From contig NZ_JAKGAQ010000006.1 in the NCBI RefSeq assembly GCF_021532615.1, forward strand, positions 1-64,000: 64,000 nt of DNA. Direction: 5' to 3'. Shown one piece after another: positions 7,902-16,788 of this stretch (position 1 is its first letter; every line of letters begins with the position of its first letter). A program made the position numbers and the translations under genes. The notes under the pieces were generated by a model. That model was not told the DNA's origin, made no database searches, and saw nothing but the letters and a program-made list of their open reading frames with translations. This DNA comes from Octadecabacter dasysiphoniae (GTDB taxonomy: Bacteria > Pseudomonadota > Alphaproteobacteria > Rhodobacterales > Rhodobacteraceae).

Positions 7902-9458
7902 TTGAGTTGGCCAGACGATGATCACCAGCAAGACAGCCGCAAGAGGGCCGCGCAATATGTTCGCATGTCGACAGAGCATCAACGCTACTCGACTGAAAAT
8001 CAGGCGGACGCGATCAAGCGATACGCCGATGAGCGCGGCTACCAGATCATTCGAACCTATTCCGATGCCGGAAAGAGCGGTCTACGTATTCAAGGCCGGG
8101 CTGGTCTCACCCAATTGATCGCAGACATCGAAGCCGGGCAAACTGCGTTTAAAACAGTTCTGGTCTACGACGTAAGCCGCTGGGGTCGTTTCCAGGACGC
8201 CGACGAGAGCGCCTACTACGAGTACGCCTGTAAGCGCGCGGGAATTTCGGTCGAATACTGCGCAGAGCAATTTGAAAACGATGGCAGTACAATGTCCACC
8301 GTCGTCAAGGGCCTAAAGCGGGCGATGGCTGGCGAATACAGTCGAGAGCTGTCGCAAAAGGTATTCGCTGGTCAGTCTCGTCTGATTGAACTGGGTTACC
8401 GCCAAGGTGGTGCGCCGGGTTTTGGCCTGAGACGGATGCTGATTGACGAAGCCGGAAATATGAAAGGCATTCTATCACGGGGCGAACACAAAAGCATTCA
8501 GACGGATCGTGTGACGCTAGTGCCCGGACCGGACGATGAGATCGCTGTTGTGAACCAGATTTTCCGTTATTTCGTGCGTGATGGTCAATCCGAGGCCGAG
8601 ATCGCTGCCAATCTGAACGCAAAAGGCGTCAAAACTGATCTGGATCGGGATTGGACACCGTCCGTCGTGCGCCAGCTTCTCTCAAACGAAAAGTACATCG
8701 GCAACAACATCTGGAACCGCAATTCCTTCAAACTGAAGAAACGCCATGTCCGCAATGACCCGAACAATTGGGTGCGTGCGGTAGGCGCTTTTGAAGCCAT
8801 CGTCAGCGCCGATCTCTTCGAGGCCGCGCGTGCTATTATCAGCTCAAGGTCTCAACGGCTGTCTGACGAAGCAATGCTTGAAGGCCTCAAAGAGACGCTG
8901 GAACAACATGGCTTTCTCTCCGGCTTTGTCATCAATGAAGCGGCGACTTTGCCGTCGAGCGGTGCTTATCAAAACCGATTTGGTAGCCTGCTGCGGGCCT
9001 ACAGCCTTGTCGGTTTCAAACCGGACCGGGACTACCGATACATTGAGATCAACAAACGTCTGCGCGGTATGCACTCAGATATTATCCGCGACACGGTCTC
9101 CGGCGTCGAAGCCGTTGGTGGAAAGGTTGATCGAGATCTTCAATCAGACATTCTGACCATCAACGGCGAGTTCACTGTTTCCATTGTCATCGTCCGTTGC
9201 ATGCAAACCGGCGCAGGTGCGTTTCGCTGGAACATTCGTCTCGATACTGGGCGTCTGCCCGACATGACCATCGTCGTTCGGATGGGACAGATGAATGAGT
9301 TACCGCTGGACTACTATTTGCTGCCGACCTTTGACATGACCCGACCCAAGTTGCGTCTGGCGGAAAACAACGGCCTTTCGCTCGATGCATACCGCTTCGA
9401 CGATCTTTCACACTTTTTCGAGATGGCGGCTCGAGCGCCACTTCTGGAGGTCGCTTGA
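7902..9458 (+). CDS. Large serine recombinase
   Basis: 518 residues. The N-terminal resolvase domain carries the catalytic serine in AAQYVRMSTEHQ (Ser about 23), and GRAGLTQLIADIEAG fits the conserved region with the active-site arginines. A recombinase (PF07508-like) domain follows at about residues 170-310 (GQSEAEIAANLNAKGVKT and the NEKYIGNNIWNR motif). The remaining C-terminal 200 residues lack an obvious zinc ribbon. The start is TTG at 7902, supported by GGAGGG at 7888-7893, since the next ATG would cut into the active site. It overlaps the next gene by 1 nt. The recombinase/ParB/ParB trio recurs in proteobacterial genomes as far as I know. It could resolve cointegrates or be its own integration module. 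Confidence 0.85.
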   Translation: MSWPDDDHQQDSRKRAAQYVRMSTEHQRYSTENQADAIKRYADERGYQIIRTYSDAGKSGLRIQGRAGLTQLIADIEAGQTAFKTVLVYDVSRWGRFQDADESAYYEYACKRAGISVEYCAEQFENDGSTMSTVVKGLKRAMAGEYSRELSQKVFAGQSRLIELGYRQGGAPGFGLRRMLIDEAGNMKGILSRGEHKSIQTDRVTLVPGPDDEIAVVNQIFRYFVRDGQSEAEIAANLNAKGVKTDLDRDWTPSVVRQLLSNEKYIGNNIWNRNSFKLKKRHVRNDPNNWVRAVGAFEAIVSADLFEAARAIISSRSQRLSDEAMLEGLKETLEQHGFLSGFVINEAATLPSSGAYQNRFGSLLRAYSLVGFKPDRDYRYIEINKRLRGMHSDIIRDTVSGVEAVGGKVDRDLQSDILTINGEFTVSIVIVRCMQTGAGAFRWNIRLDTGRLPDMTIVVRMGQMNELPLDYYLLPTFDMTRPKLRLAENNGLSLDAYRFDDLSHFFEMAARAPLLEVA

Positions 9459-10351
9459 TGAGCAATGCCGACCTCGACCGAACAGTACTTGTCCCGGTTG
9501 ATGCGATCACCGTGGTGAATCCAAGGGTTCGCAATCAGAAGGTTTTCGATGAGATCACCGCCAACATCGCCGAGCTGGGCCTGAAACGGCCGATTACGGT
9601 TGCGGCACGAGAGACAGAGAGTGTTGGCGAACCGACATATGAGCTGGTGTGTGGTCAGGGGCGACTGGAAGCCTTCAAAACCCTTGGTCAGTCGGAAATT
9701 CCCGCGATTATCATCGATGCCAGCAGTGAAGACTGCCTTGTGATGAGCCTCGTCGAAAACCTGGCCCGCCGTCAGCACCGCTCGCTTGATTTACTCAGGG
9801 ACATTCGGCGGCTCAAAGACAACGGCTATTCGGAGCAGGAGATTGAGGCCAAAACGCAGCTCTCCGCCAAATACGTGCATGGGGTCATCAAGCTGCTGGA
9901 AAGTCACGAACATCGCCTGTTGCGCGCGGTGGAAAGCGGGAAAATTCCGGTCAGCGTCGCCGTTGATATCGCAGGTGCAGATGACGTTGGTGTGCAGACG
10001 GTTCTCAGGCAGGCTTATGAGAAAAAGCTCCTACGTGGCGGAAAACTCTTGGCGGCGAAACGGCTTGTTGAAGCCCGCCAAAAGCATGGTAAGGGCCAGG
10101 CTTCGGCAGACCGGGGTTCACGAAAGAGTCTTTCGGTCGAAAGCCTGCTCAAAACCTATGAGAACGATGTCGAAAAGAAGAAGGTTCTCCTGCGCAAGGC
10201 GCATGCGACGCGCAGCGAGATGCTCTTTCTCACGCAATCGTTCAAGACGCTGATGGCCGACGAGAATTTTGTCACGCTCTTGCGGGCTGAAGGGTTGGCA
10301 ACTCTGCCCAAGACGATTGCTGATCGATTGACACGCATGGAGGACGCCTGA
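9458..10351 (+). CDS. ParB/RepB-like protein 1
   Basis: 297 residues. The ParB N-terminal domain has the conserved pattern GLKRPITVAAR, a GQGRLEAFKTLG box (about residues 65-76) and VENLARRQH. A helix-turn-helix (SEQEIEAKTQLSAKYVHGVIKLL) and a basic, helical C-terminus follow. The start codon overlaps the recombinase stop (TGATG), indicating translational coupling. ParB-fold proteins bind DNA and many hydrolyse CTP. No ParA is encoded next to it, so a role in classic partition is doubtful. A role with the recombinase in target choice or regulation is inferred from the operon. Confidence 0.82.
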   Translation: MSNADLDRTVLVPVDAITVVNPRVRNQKVFDEITANIAELGLKRPITVAARETESVGEPTYELVCGQGRLEAFKTLGQSEIPAIIIDASSEDCLVMSLVENLARRQHRSLDLLRDIRRLKDNGYSEQEIEAKTQLSAKYVHGVIKLLESHEHRLLRAVESGKIPVSVAVDIAGADDVGVQTVLRQAYEKKLLRGGKLLAAKRLVEARQKHGKGQASADRGSRKSLSVESLLKTYENDVEKKKVLLRKAHATRSEMLFLTQSFKTLMADENFVTLLRAEGLATLPKTIADRLTRMEDA

Positions 10352-10353
10352 AG

Positions 10354-11253
10354 ATGACAACGACAGATGAAGAAAAAATCGTTGCAGCGGCCTTTGAACA
10401 GGGACTGCTGACCGTACCGTTTGACCAAATCGCACCCCTCTATGTTGTGACACCGCAAAAGAAGGCCAGCATCAAGTTCAAGCAGATCGCTGCATCAATC
10501 CATGAAATCGGTCTTGTCGAGCCAATGGTGGTTGCGCGTGATCCGCACAGTCCGGGCCAGTTCACTTTGCTGGATGGCCATCTGCGCCTTGAGGTTCTGA
10601 AGGATGAGGGAAGAACAGATGCACGGTGTCTGGTCTCAACCGACGATGAGGCTTTCACCTACAACAAGCGGATCAATCGTCTCGCAACCATTCAGGAACA
10701 CAAAATGATCCTGCGTGCATTGTCGTTAGGTGTGCCAGAAGAACGTCTGGCGAGTGCGCTCAATATCAACATCAGGACGTTGAAACAGAAACGTCAGCTT
10801 CTCGATGGCATATGTGATGAGGCCGCCGAATTGCTCAAAGACAAGCAGGTTGCCCTGACCGGGTTTCAGATCCTTAAGAAGATGAAGCCCCTACGTCAGA
10901 TTGAAGCGGCACAGTTGATGGTCGCAATGAACAAATACACGATCAACTACGCACGGTCTCTTCTGGCTGCGACACCGGAAAGCCTGCTGCTTTCAGTTGC
11001 GACGCCAAAAAAGATCAAAGGTATTTCCCGCGAACAACTCGACTTGATGGAACGTGAGTCCGCTAACTTGGAACGCGAAGTGCGTCTCGTTGAAGACAGC
11101 TATGGGGCAGACCATCTCGATCTGGTGTTGGCACGCGGATACATCTCGAAACTGATGAGTAACGACCGCGTTACGCGGTATCTGTCCCAGCATCACGACG
11201 GGTTCTTACCCGCCTTTGAGAAGATCACTGAGACGGAAGCGTTTGCGTCTTAA
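10354..11253 (+). CDS. ParB/RepB-like protein 2
   Basis: 299 residues, two bases after the stop of the first ParB-like gene. It has a divergent ParB box (GLVEPMVVARD, then LLDGHLRLEVLKDEG), an internal helix-turn-helix (RLASALNINIRTLKQKRQLL) and a C-terminal helical region like the RepB partition C-terminal domain. It is a paralogue rather than a copy of its neighbour: the motif order is the same but the sequence differs widely. Two ParB-like proteins behind a serine recombinase suggest a hetero-complex on DNA. The role is unknown. Confidence 0.8.
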   Translation: MTTTDEEKIVAAAFEQGLLTVPFDQIAPLYVVTPQKKASIKFKQIAASIHEIGLVEPMVVARDPHSPGQFTLLDGHLRLEVLKDEGRTDARCLVSTDDEAFTYNKRINRLATIQEHKMILRALSLGVPEERLASALNINIRTLKQKRQLLDGICDEAAELLKDKQVALTGFQILKKMKPLRQIEAAQLMVAMNKYTINYARSLLAATPESLLLSVATPKKIKGISREQLDLMERESANLEREVRLVEDSYGADHLDLVLARGYISKLMSNDRVTRYLSQHHDGFLPAFEKITETEAFAS

Positions 11254-11598
11254 GAGGCTTGATTTGCGAGATAGGATTGGGGACCCGGACCCATGAAGCG
11301 CGGGGACCACAGGAGACGCCGCACTGTGGGGCGGATCAAGTGTGGTGGTGGGAATGGCGGCGATCCCGTCGGGGCCCATCGGGCCGGACCAAATGTCCGG
11401 CAACTTGTGTCAAACTGTCTGCGCGTGATCTCCCATTTTGGGAGCATGCGCAGACAACCCATGGCTGAAATCGCGCGTCATAACGAAGCGTGAACATCTG
11501 CTAAGGGGTGTTATGTTAACCGCCCTAGGGTTGAGTGCTGGTCATTTTCAGCGACGGCGACGTAAACCAGTTGAACAGCCACAATGCCAGCGCCTGAC
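11254..11598. other. Convergent intergenic region with a long hairpin
   Basis: 345 bases between two convergent gene sets, the recombinase/ParB operon and the tns operon. It is GC-rich with no convincing frame. Its main structure is the inverted repeat at 11416-11456, listed separately. Confidence 0.6.
11416..11456. repeat. Long imperfect hairpin between convergent operons
   Basis: Arms TGTCTGCGCGTG (11416-11427) and CATGCGCAGACA (11445-11456) pair with one G-T wobble. They are extended by CTCCCA/TGGGAG around a TTT loop, with a 2-nt AT bulge. The stem totals about 18 bp. No T-tract follows, so it could be a bidirectional barrier to transcription, or a recombination or ParB-binding site of the serine recombinase unit. 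Confidence 0.7.
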
Positions 11599-11826
11599 CT
11601 AACCAAGATCACGCCTTCTTTGCTGATCTCGTCGCGCCTCAAGTGCCTCCACAAGGACGTTCTCTACGTCATGCAATCGTAGCCCCTGTTCAAGGGTCAG
11701 CTCTCTCACCAACTCTTCGATACGTGCGTTCTTTGGTCCATTCAGCACCCAATCATCGATTGCATGACGATCCGGGTGGTCAACCCCACCACCAATATTG
11801 GTGGTGGGTTTCTGCTCATCCATCAT
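11599..11826 (-). CDS. Small protein translationally coupled to tniQ
   Basis: 75 residues. The start overlaps the tniQ stop (ATGA, 4 nt), so it is the last gene of the tns operon. The sequence has an N-terminal flexible part (MMDEQKPTTNIGGGVDHPD) and a predicted helical region (IEELVRELTLEQGLRLHDVENVLVEALEARR). No family recognised. Its position suggests a small accessory factor for transposition or target choice, but nothing in the sequence proves that. Confidence 0.65.
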   Translation of the reverse strand: MMDEQKPTTNIGGGVDHPDRHAIDDWVLNGPKNARIEELVRELTLEQGLRLHDVENVLVEALEARRDQQRRRDLG

Positions 11827-13682
11827 GTCGGCTCCTTTTCATTTTGAGGGATCAATCCCGCCCTTCGCAAACGTCCTTCAAGCCCCTTGCGTTCATAATA
11901 CCAACTTATTCCGGCAGGCGTTTCGATGGGACAGATCCCTTTCGCTTCCAAGTGGCAGCCAAACGGGCCAGATGCCCTATGATAGCGCTTGGAAAGTTGA
12001 CCCAAAGTCTCAAACTTCGCCTCGAATGCAGTCAGGCTCGTGCTGCAAACTGCATCCAAGAACTGCCGAGAGCGCGGATTTCGCAATCGTCGCTCAATCA
12101 ACACGCCGTCAGCTATCAAGAAATTTATTGTCGGGTAGTTCACCCGAAGGCGTCTGGATGCATCCCCCTTTGTTACTCCCGGCATCTCAAACTGGGGAAG
12201 CGCCGCTCGCAATTCTGGCAGATTGACACGGAGTGCGGCGAGGCCGCACTTTTCGGCATCTCGATTTAGATACGTCAGCTTTCCGCCAAGTATCAACTTA
12301 ACAATATCTGCAAGCGGACATCTCACACGCTGTGTCGCGTCGATAATGGATACCGTATCTGTTCTATCAGACTGCGTTTCGGTGACCCAAGCGCTCAGTT
12401 TTGCTAGCAGCTGTTCCAGTTCATCACGGTCAAACTTAGGAATTTGATCGAGAGCATCCACAGTGGTCGTGACAATGCCATGATCTCGCAGTTGGTTGAG
12501 CATTTCCAAGCTTAGGCCCATCAGCGATTGGGCCTCAATCGCGTTCAGACGTGCTGAAATCCGGCACCTCAGATCATCTATCGCTTCCGACTTCAGCCCT
12601 TCGTGTAGCCGCACTGATTTATCCGCCATATCCGTGTGTGCCAGACCTTCGGCCAGCAATATCCTGTTCATCCTGTGGCGTTGAATGCCCAATGATTGCC
12701 ATGCACCGGAAATGGTGAACACAGCTCGCGATGGGCAGACTTTACCAAGGACGGTGTCGCCTTCCCGAAAAGGATATGTGCGAAAAATGAAATCCCGCAC
12801 CTTGTCGCGCAACGTTTCGAAGTCCTCACCCATTGAAGATGTCCGCAACCATTCAAAGAACGCTCCAAAGTCCGACTGATGCCGAACAGTGCGTAGCGCA
12901 ATGGGACTCACCATCGCTTCCAAAGCCGCATACATGCCGTCCTCGCCGCGCCGCAAAGCATCAAACCCAGTTTGCCCAGCCAAGCGGAGGTCATCATCTG
13001 TCGCTTCAGATATTCTGAGCTTAGGACCGTTCTGCATCACAAACCCAAGAACCTCACATAGCCGCGCCGCGACATACAAGGGCAAGTCGTCAAGGAACGG
13101 ATTGGACGACGTGCCCCCCAGTCTATCAAATATGTAGCCTTCGAAGTCGGTGGGTTTATGGCGGGTCGCAGTGTCCGCATGGTAATTTACAAATGCCCAG
13201 TTTTTGAGGACCTGCCCGACAAAGTCATAGTTGTGGAGCGTGTGTAATTCGGGCGGAATGACAATGAGCGCAACGTTGTGTTCTGGACATGTCCGGATCG
13301 ACCAGAAATGCCATCCAACACGACGGAAAACACCGTGTCTCCCGCCGTTTTGATGATCTTCTATCAGACATCGCGGACAGACCCGCAGGCGCGAACGAAC
13401 CAATGATGCCTTGGTCGCCTTTTGACCGCAAACCTCAAACCGGTTTTTATCAACTGTTCGCACGGCCCAGCGTTTCATATCCCTCGGGCATGCACCGCCG
13501 ATCGTTGCAATTTTCTCAAGGAGGTCATCGTCACCGCGAACAAAGTCCTGCCAACGAAAACCAAAGTCCAAACAAAGAACGCGAGGCTCCTGCAGTCCGC
13601 AATATCGCGTCAAACGCGAGACGTAGGACGTTGCCGTTTCAAAGCGCTCAAGTGGGAAAATGAGACGGAAATTTTCTGCCAT
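11823..13682 (-). CDS. tniQ: TniQ/TnsD-like target-selection protein
   Basis: 619 residues. The N-terminal TniQ domain reads LIFPLERFETATSYVSRLTRYCG. A zinc-finger follows: CPRC at about residues 100-103 and CPEH about 35 residues later, flanked by the typical HFWSIRTCPEHNVALI. The long C-terminal part has several predicted helix-turn-helix segments. At about 620 residues it is longer than the short TniQ of CRISPR-associated elements (near 400) and nearer TnsD (near 500), the Tn7 subunit that recognises a fixed attachment site. Placement beside a tRNA gene supports a homing role (inference). It starts directly after the tnsC stop codon. Confidence 0.85.
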   Translation of the reverse strand: MAENFRLIFPLERFETATSYVSRLTRYCGLQEPRVLCLDFGFRWQDFVRGDDDLLEKIATIGGACPRDMKRWAVRTVDKNRFEVCGQKATKASLVRSRLRVCPRCLIEDHQNGGRHGVFRRVGWHFWSIRTCPEHNVALIVIPPELHTLHNYDFVGQVLKNWAFVNYHADTATRHKPTDFEGYIFDRLGGTSSNPFLDDLPLYVAARLCEVLGFVMQNGPKLRISEATDDDLRLAGQTGFDALRRGEDGMYAALEAMVSPIALRTVRHQSDFGAFFEWLRTSSMGEDFETLRDKVRDFIFRTYPFREGDTVLGKVCPSRAVFTISGAWQSLGIQRHRMNRILLAEGLAHTDMADKSVRLHEGLKSEAIDDLRCRISARLNAIEAQSLMGLSLEMLNQLRDHGIVTTTVDALDQIPKFDRDELEQLLAKLSAWVTETQSDRTDTVSIIDATQRVRCPLADIVKLILGGKLTYLNRDAEKCGLAALRVNLPELRAALPQFEMPGVTKGDASRRLRVNYPTINFLIADGVLIERRLRNPRSRQFLDAVCSTSLTAFEAKFETLGQLSKRYHRASGPFGCHLEAKGICPIETPAGISWYYERKGLEGRLRRAGLIPQNEKEPT

Positions 13683-14648
13683 TTATTTCCCTCCAAATTT
13701 GGAGAAGTGATCCCAGAACACTTTGCGCGCATCGATGCTCAGATAGTCCGCGGCGACAAAGATGTTGAGAGCTGGCACACAGCCAGCCGTCCGTCGAAAG
13801 GCTTCAGAGAAGTGACCTAAGTTCAATTCGGCGGCCCCCTCCAGTAGTGCATCTTCGAGAGCAAAGCCAAGCATGGCTATCGTGTTCCCAAACTCATTCG
13901 CACCAGCATGGATGAGCCTAGGCACCAAATCATCGAAATCCAAATCTTCGCTGAGTGAAATTTGGGCTTTCGCGGCATATGCAGAAATTATCGCCTGAAC
14001 TTCCTTAGCGTGCGAAACCCGGCTGATAGCCGGTAATTTCACAAGATCTACACGACGCCCAAGTTGCGGGTCAGAATTGAGCATCTCGAGCAATTTCGGT
14101 GTGCCCGAAAGGATCAGCCCAACAGGCCAAGTATCATTGTTCAACAGAGTTTTCAGTCTGTCTACGACGCCTGCACGAACATTTTCATTCGGACTCGCAA
14201 TCAAATGCTGCGCTTCGTCCAAATGGATATAGAATGTTCTCCGATTTCTGAGCTGAACGTGAACTTGTCGCCAAATCTCAGATGCGTTGTCACTTTTGCG
14301 CTCGGATTCGTAACCCAATTTCTCCCGCAGAAGGATCGCCAAGTTCTTCATCGTTTCAGATGCGGGAACGATAATGCGCACATAATCGATGAGCTCATCC
14401 CCATCCTTAGGATCCGTCAGGTCTTGATTTTGCTCGAGGACGCGTTTGACCAGCCTGGTCTTCCCGCTCCCAGCCGCACCTATGACGGCGATAGCTCGCG
14501 CCTCTTCAATGAGGTCCAAAGATTGGGCTGCACGCCGTCTCTGAAGTTGACGATCAAACTGTTCAAAGAAGCTGTGATACGGCTCGTTGCGAACGAAATC
14601 GTCGCGCAGCAGAGCAAGACGACGGTGGATGTCCTTGCGATCATTCAT
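13683..14648 (-). CDS. tnsC: TnsC/TniB-like AAA+ transposition regulator
   Basis: 321 residues from the ATG at 14648. Walker A is GAAGSGKT (residues 57-64) and Walker B is FYIHLDEAQHL (about 139-149), with sensor-like GLILSGTPKLL later, a layout typical of TniB/TnsC ATPases. TnsC links target selection (TniQ) to the transposase by forming filaments on DNA. The start overlaps the tnsB stop by 8 nt. A TTG 6 nt upstream is an alternative start. The stop is followed at once by the tniQ ATG. Confidence 0.88.
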   Translation of the reverse strand: MNDRKDIHRRLALLRDDFVRNEPYHSFFEQFDRQLQRRRAAQSLDLIEEARAIAVIGAAGSGKTRLVKRVLEQNQDLTDPKDGDELIDYVRIIVPASETMKNLAILLREKLGYESERKSDNASEIWRQVHVQLRNRRTFYIHLDEAQHLIASPNENVRAGVVDRLKTLLNNDTWPVGLILSGTPKLLEMLNSDPQLGRRVDLVKLPAISRVSHAKEVQAIISAYAAKAQISLSEDLDFDDLVPRLIHAGANEFGNTIAMLGFALEDALLEGAAELNLGHFSEAFRRTAGCVPALNIFVAADYLSIDARKVFWDHFSKFGGK

Positions 14649-16788
14649 CGTCAAAGCTCCAATTCAAAGGCGCGTCTTCGTCGTCGGCATCGCTGTCGGT
14701 TGTGGGTTCGATTGCGACAGTTGCGCTGCCGCCCCCATCGTCCCTTTTGGGAACAGGGATTACATGACCAAACAAGTCGTCATCCGGAGGTAAATCGAAG
14801 TTTTCGGGATCTTCAGGATCAATTGACAATCCAAGAAAGAGATCCTCTTCACCACGTGCTAAGCCAGCGGGTGTGACATTACGCAACAGCGTTGCAAACG
14901 TTTTCTGTTCGGCAGCATTGATTGAGGCAATTTTTGCAAGCGCCTCTGCTACAATTTTTTCCTGCAACCTCGCTTCATCGCGGTACTTGAGCCTCAGCTC
15001 TTTAGCGGCGGCTTGCCATTCATCGTAGGAGACACCTGCAAAGCAATTCTGAAGTGCCATCGCATGAAACCACTCATCACCAATGCGCACCATGATCCAG
15101 CCGAGGTCCCTCAGATCGATCCGCAAGTCTACATGTGTTTCGTGACTATGCGGATGAAACTGTCGCAGAGCCTGACAGGTGTAGTCGATTCCAAAAACCC
15201 GAACACCACGACCAGTCACCTTCCGATTTAATGGTTTTCCAAAGGCCCTACGCCGCGTCCGTTCGGGAACGTCCGCTACAACTCCCTTTTCTTGCGCTAA
15301 CCGGTTCCAGCAATTATTCGGGGTTTCGCCGCCAAGACCAGGATGCTCTCGATTGTGATACACATCCACGACATACAAGATAAGCGCTTGTATCAAAGCG
15401 TCGTCGGTGATCGACGCCATTTCCTGTGATGGATAGTCACCGCGGTCCTTTGGGTTGGAAAACGTTCGGCCCGCAAGACCGGGCATCAGATTGGTACCAA
15501 ATGTACCAAAAATCCTTTCAACACGCGCCCGCAACTGCGGCAATCCACCTGTAGGTGTCTCAGGTGAACCGAGTGCATCAAAAATGGCTGTTTGAAAGTT
15601 GTCGTCTACAAATGCAGCACCGAGATCGGTCGCGACCGTTTTCAGGCCACCAAAATGAGCCCAGGCTGACTTGCAACCAGCTGCTGTCGCAAGATCGGTC
15701 TTGTCGCGCGTAATGTCCGCCAATAGAGCAATTGCATCTTGCGAGTTCGGCGTAACGGCCAAGCGCATACCGACGACGCAGCGGGTTGCACAATCGATGG
15801 CGAGATAGAGCCAGCGACGACCCCGCGGAAGTTCTGCAAGCTGTTCTGCTGACAGGTGATCAAGTGCGCCGCGTTCCGCCAAAATTGAAATCAAATCAAC
15901 GTACCACTCGTCGATCTCGATCCGCTCCATTGGATAGCTCGCATCGATACCTTGTTCGTACAGCATGAATTCGCGATTTGCGGCATCCACCCCGTGCCGT
16001 TGCGCATACGTTGAATAAGGATCAAGCTTCGCGATTTCGCGCTCGACTTTTCGTTTGGATGGCACGCGGAGTGGCGGCAAACCCTTCTCCAGTCTTTCCA
16101 CATTTTCAGCGTCGAACCGCGTTCTAGTATCATCCGCGACTTGCCGTTTGGATCTTCGGTCGCGTGTCAAATACCTACCGATACAGGTCCCCAAAAGCCG
16201 CAGTTCTTCAAGACTGAAACGGTCTTTCCAGTTGCCCGAGCGGAATGTTCGAGGAACAAGCCCTAGAGGCGAATTCCCGGCGCGTTCGTAACGGCGCATC
16301 CACTCCAAAAGCGTTCCTGCGCACGGCGGCGCTCGAAATTCCTTCTTCCGTCCAGCGCGTTTGGGAACCCAGCCATCCTGCGCCGCCCCGGCTTGCTTGT
16401 TCACGCACCTTTCGATTTCATCTAGCAGAACTTGGACCGAAAATTCGGTTCGCTTCAACCGTCCTGCTTTGACAAGTTGGCGTGCAACTTCGACATAGGC
16501 ATAACGCCAAACCACCTCAGATTTTATCTTATCAGGAAGCATGCCGACTGCCGCGATAACACCAGTTGCCCGCAATTCGTGGCGCTCAAATAAGAAGTAA
16601 TCTGGCTCAAGAGAGTTCTCCGGCTGAGCTAGCAACTCGCGCAGTTTTTCGAACGAAAAGTAAACCTGTACGCCCGGTCGGTCGGTCCTTTCGAAAGAGC
16701 ACCCAGATGCTGCCGCGGCGGCATTCCGGTAGCTATGTGGTCCAACCGTCAATCTTGCGAATGGCGATATCTGCATAGGATTTGTCAT
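14641..16788 (-). CDS. tnsB: TnsB-like DDE transposase
   Basis: 715 residues. The catalytic triad of the retroviral-integrase fold is visible: Asp 293 in RIEIDEWYVD, Asp 388 in VATDLGAAFVDD and Glu 424 in RARVERIFG. The 35 residues between the last two give the DD35E spacing. N-terminal segments are DNA-binding (helix-turn-helix-like), and the C-terminus is acidic and disordered (DSDADDEDAPLNW), where TnsB usually contacts TnsC. It cuts the 3' ends and joins them to the target. ATGA overlap with tnsA shows coupling. It should bind the repeated sites at 7293-7399 and 26208-26270. Confidence 0.9.
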   Translation of the reverse strand: MTNPMQISPFARLTVGPHSYRNAAAAASGCSFERTDRPGVQVYFSFEKLRELLAQPENSLEPDYFLFERHELRATGVIAAVGMLPDKIKSEVVWRYAYVEVARQLVKAGRLKRTEFSVQVLLDEIERCVNKQAGAAQDGWVPKRAGRKKEFRAPPCAGTLLEWMRRYERAGNSPLGLVPRTFRSGNWKDRFSLEELRLLGTCIGRYLTRDRRSKRQVADDTRTRFDAENVERLEKGLPPLRVPSKRKVEREIAKLDPYSTYAQRHGVDAANREFMLYEQGIDASYPMERIEIDEWYVDLISILAERGALDHLSAEQLAELPRGRRWLYLAIDCATRCVVGMRLAVTPNSQDAIALLADITRDKTDLATAAGCKSAWAHFGGLKTVATDLGAAFVDDNFQTAIFDALGSPETPTGGLPQLRARVERIFGTFGTNLMPGLAGRTFSNPKDRGDYPSQEMASITDDALIQALILYVVDVYHNREHPGLGGETPNNCWNRLAQEKGVVADVPERTRRRAFGKPLNRKVTGRGVRVFGIDYTCQALRQFHPHSHETHVDLRIDLRDLGWIMVRIGDEWFHAMALQNCFAGVSYDEWQAAAKELRLKYRDEARLQEKIVAEALAKIASINAAEQKTFATLLRNVTPAGLARGEEDLFLGLSIDPEDPENFDLPPDDDLFGHVIPVPKRDDGGGSATVAIEPTTDSDADDEDAPLNWSFDDE

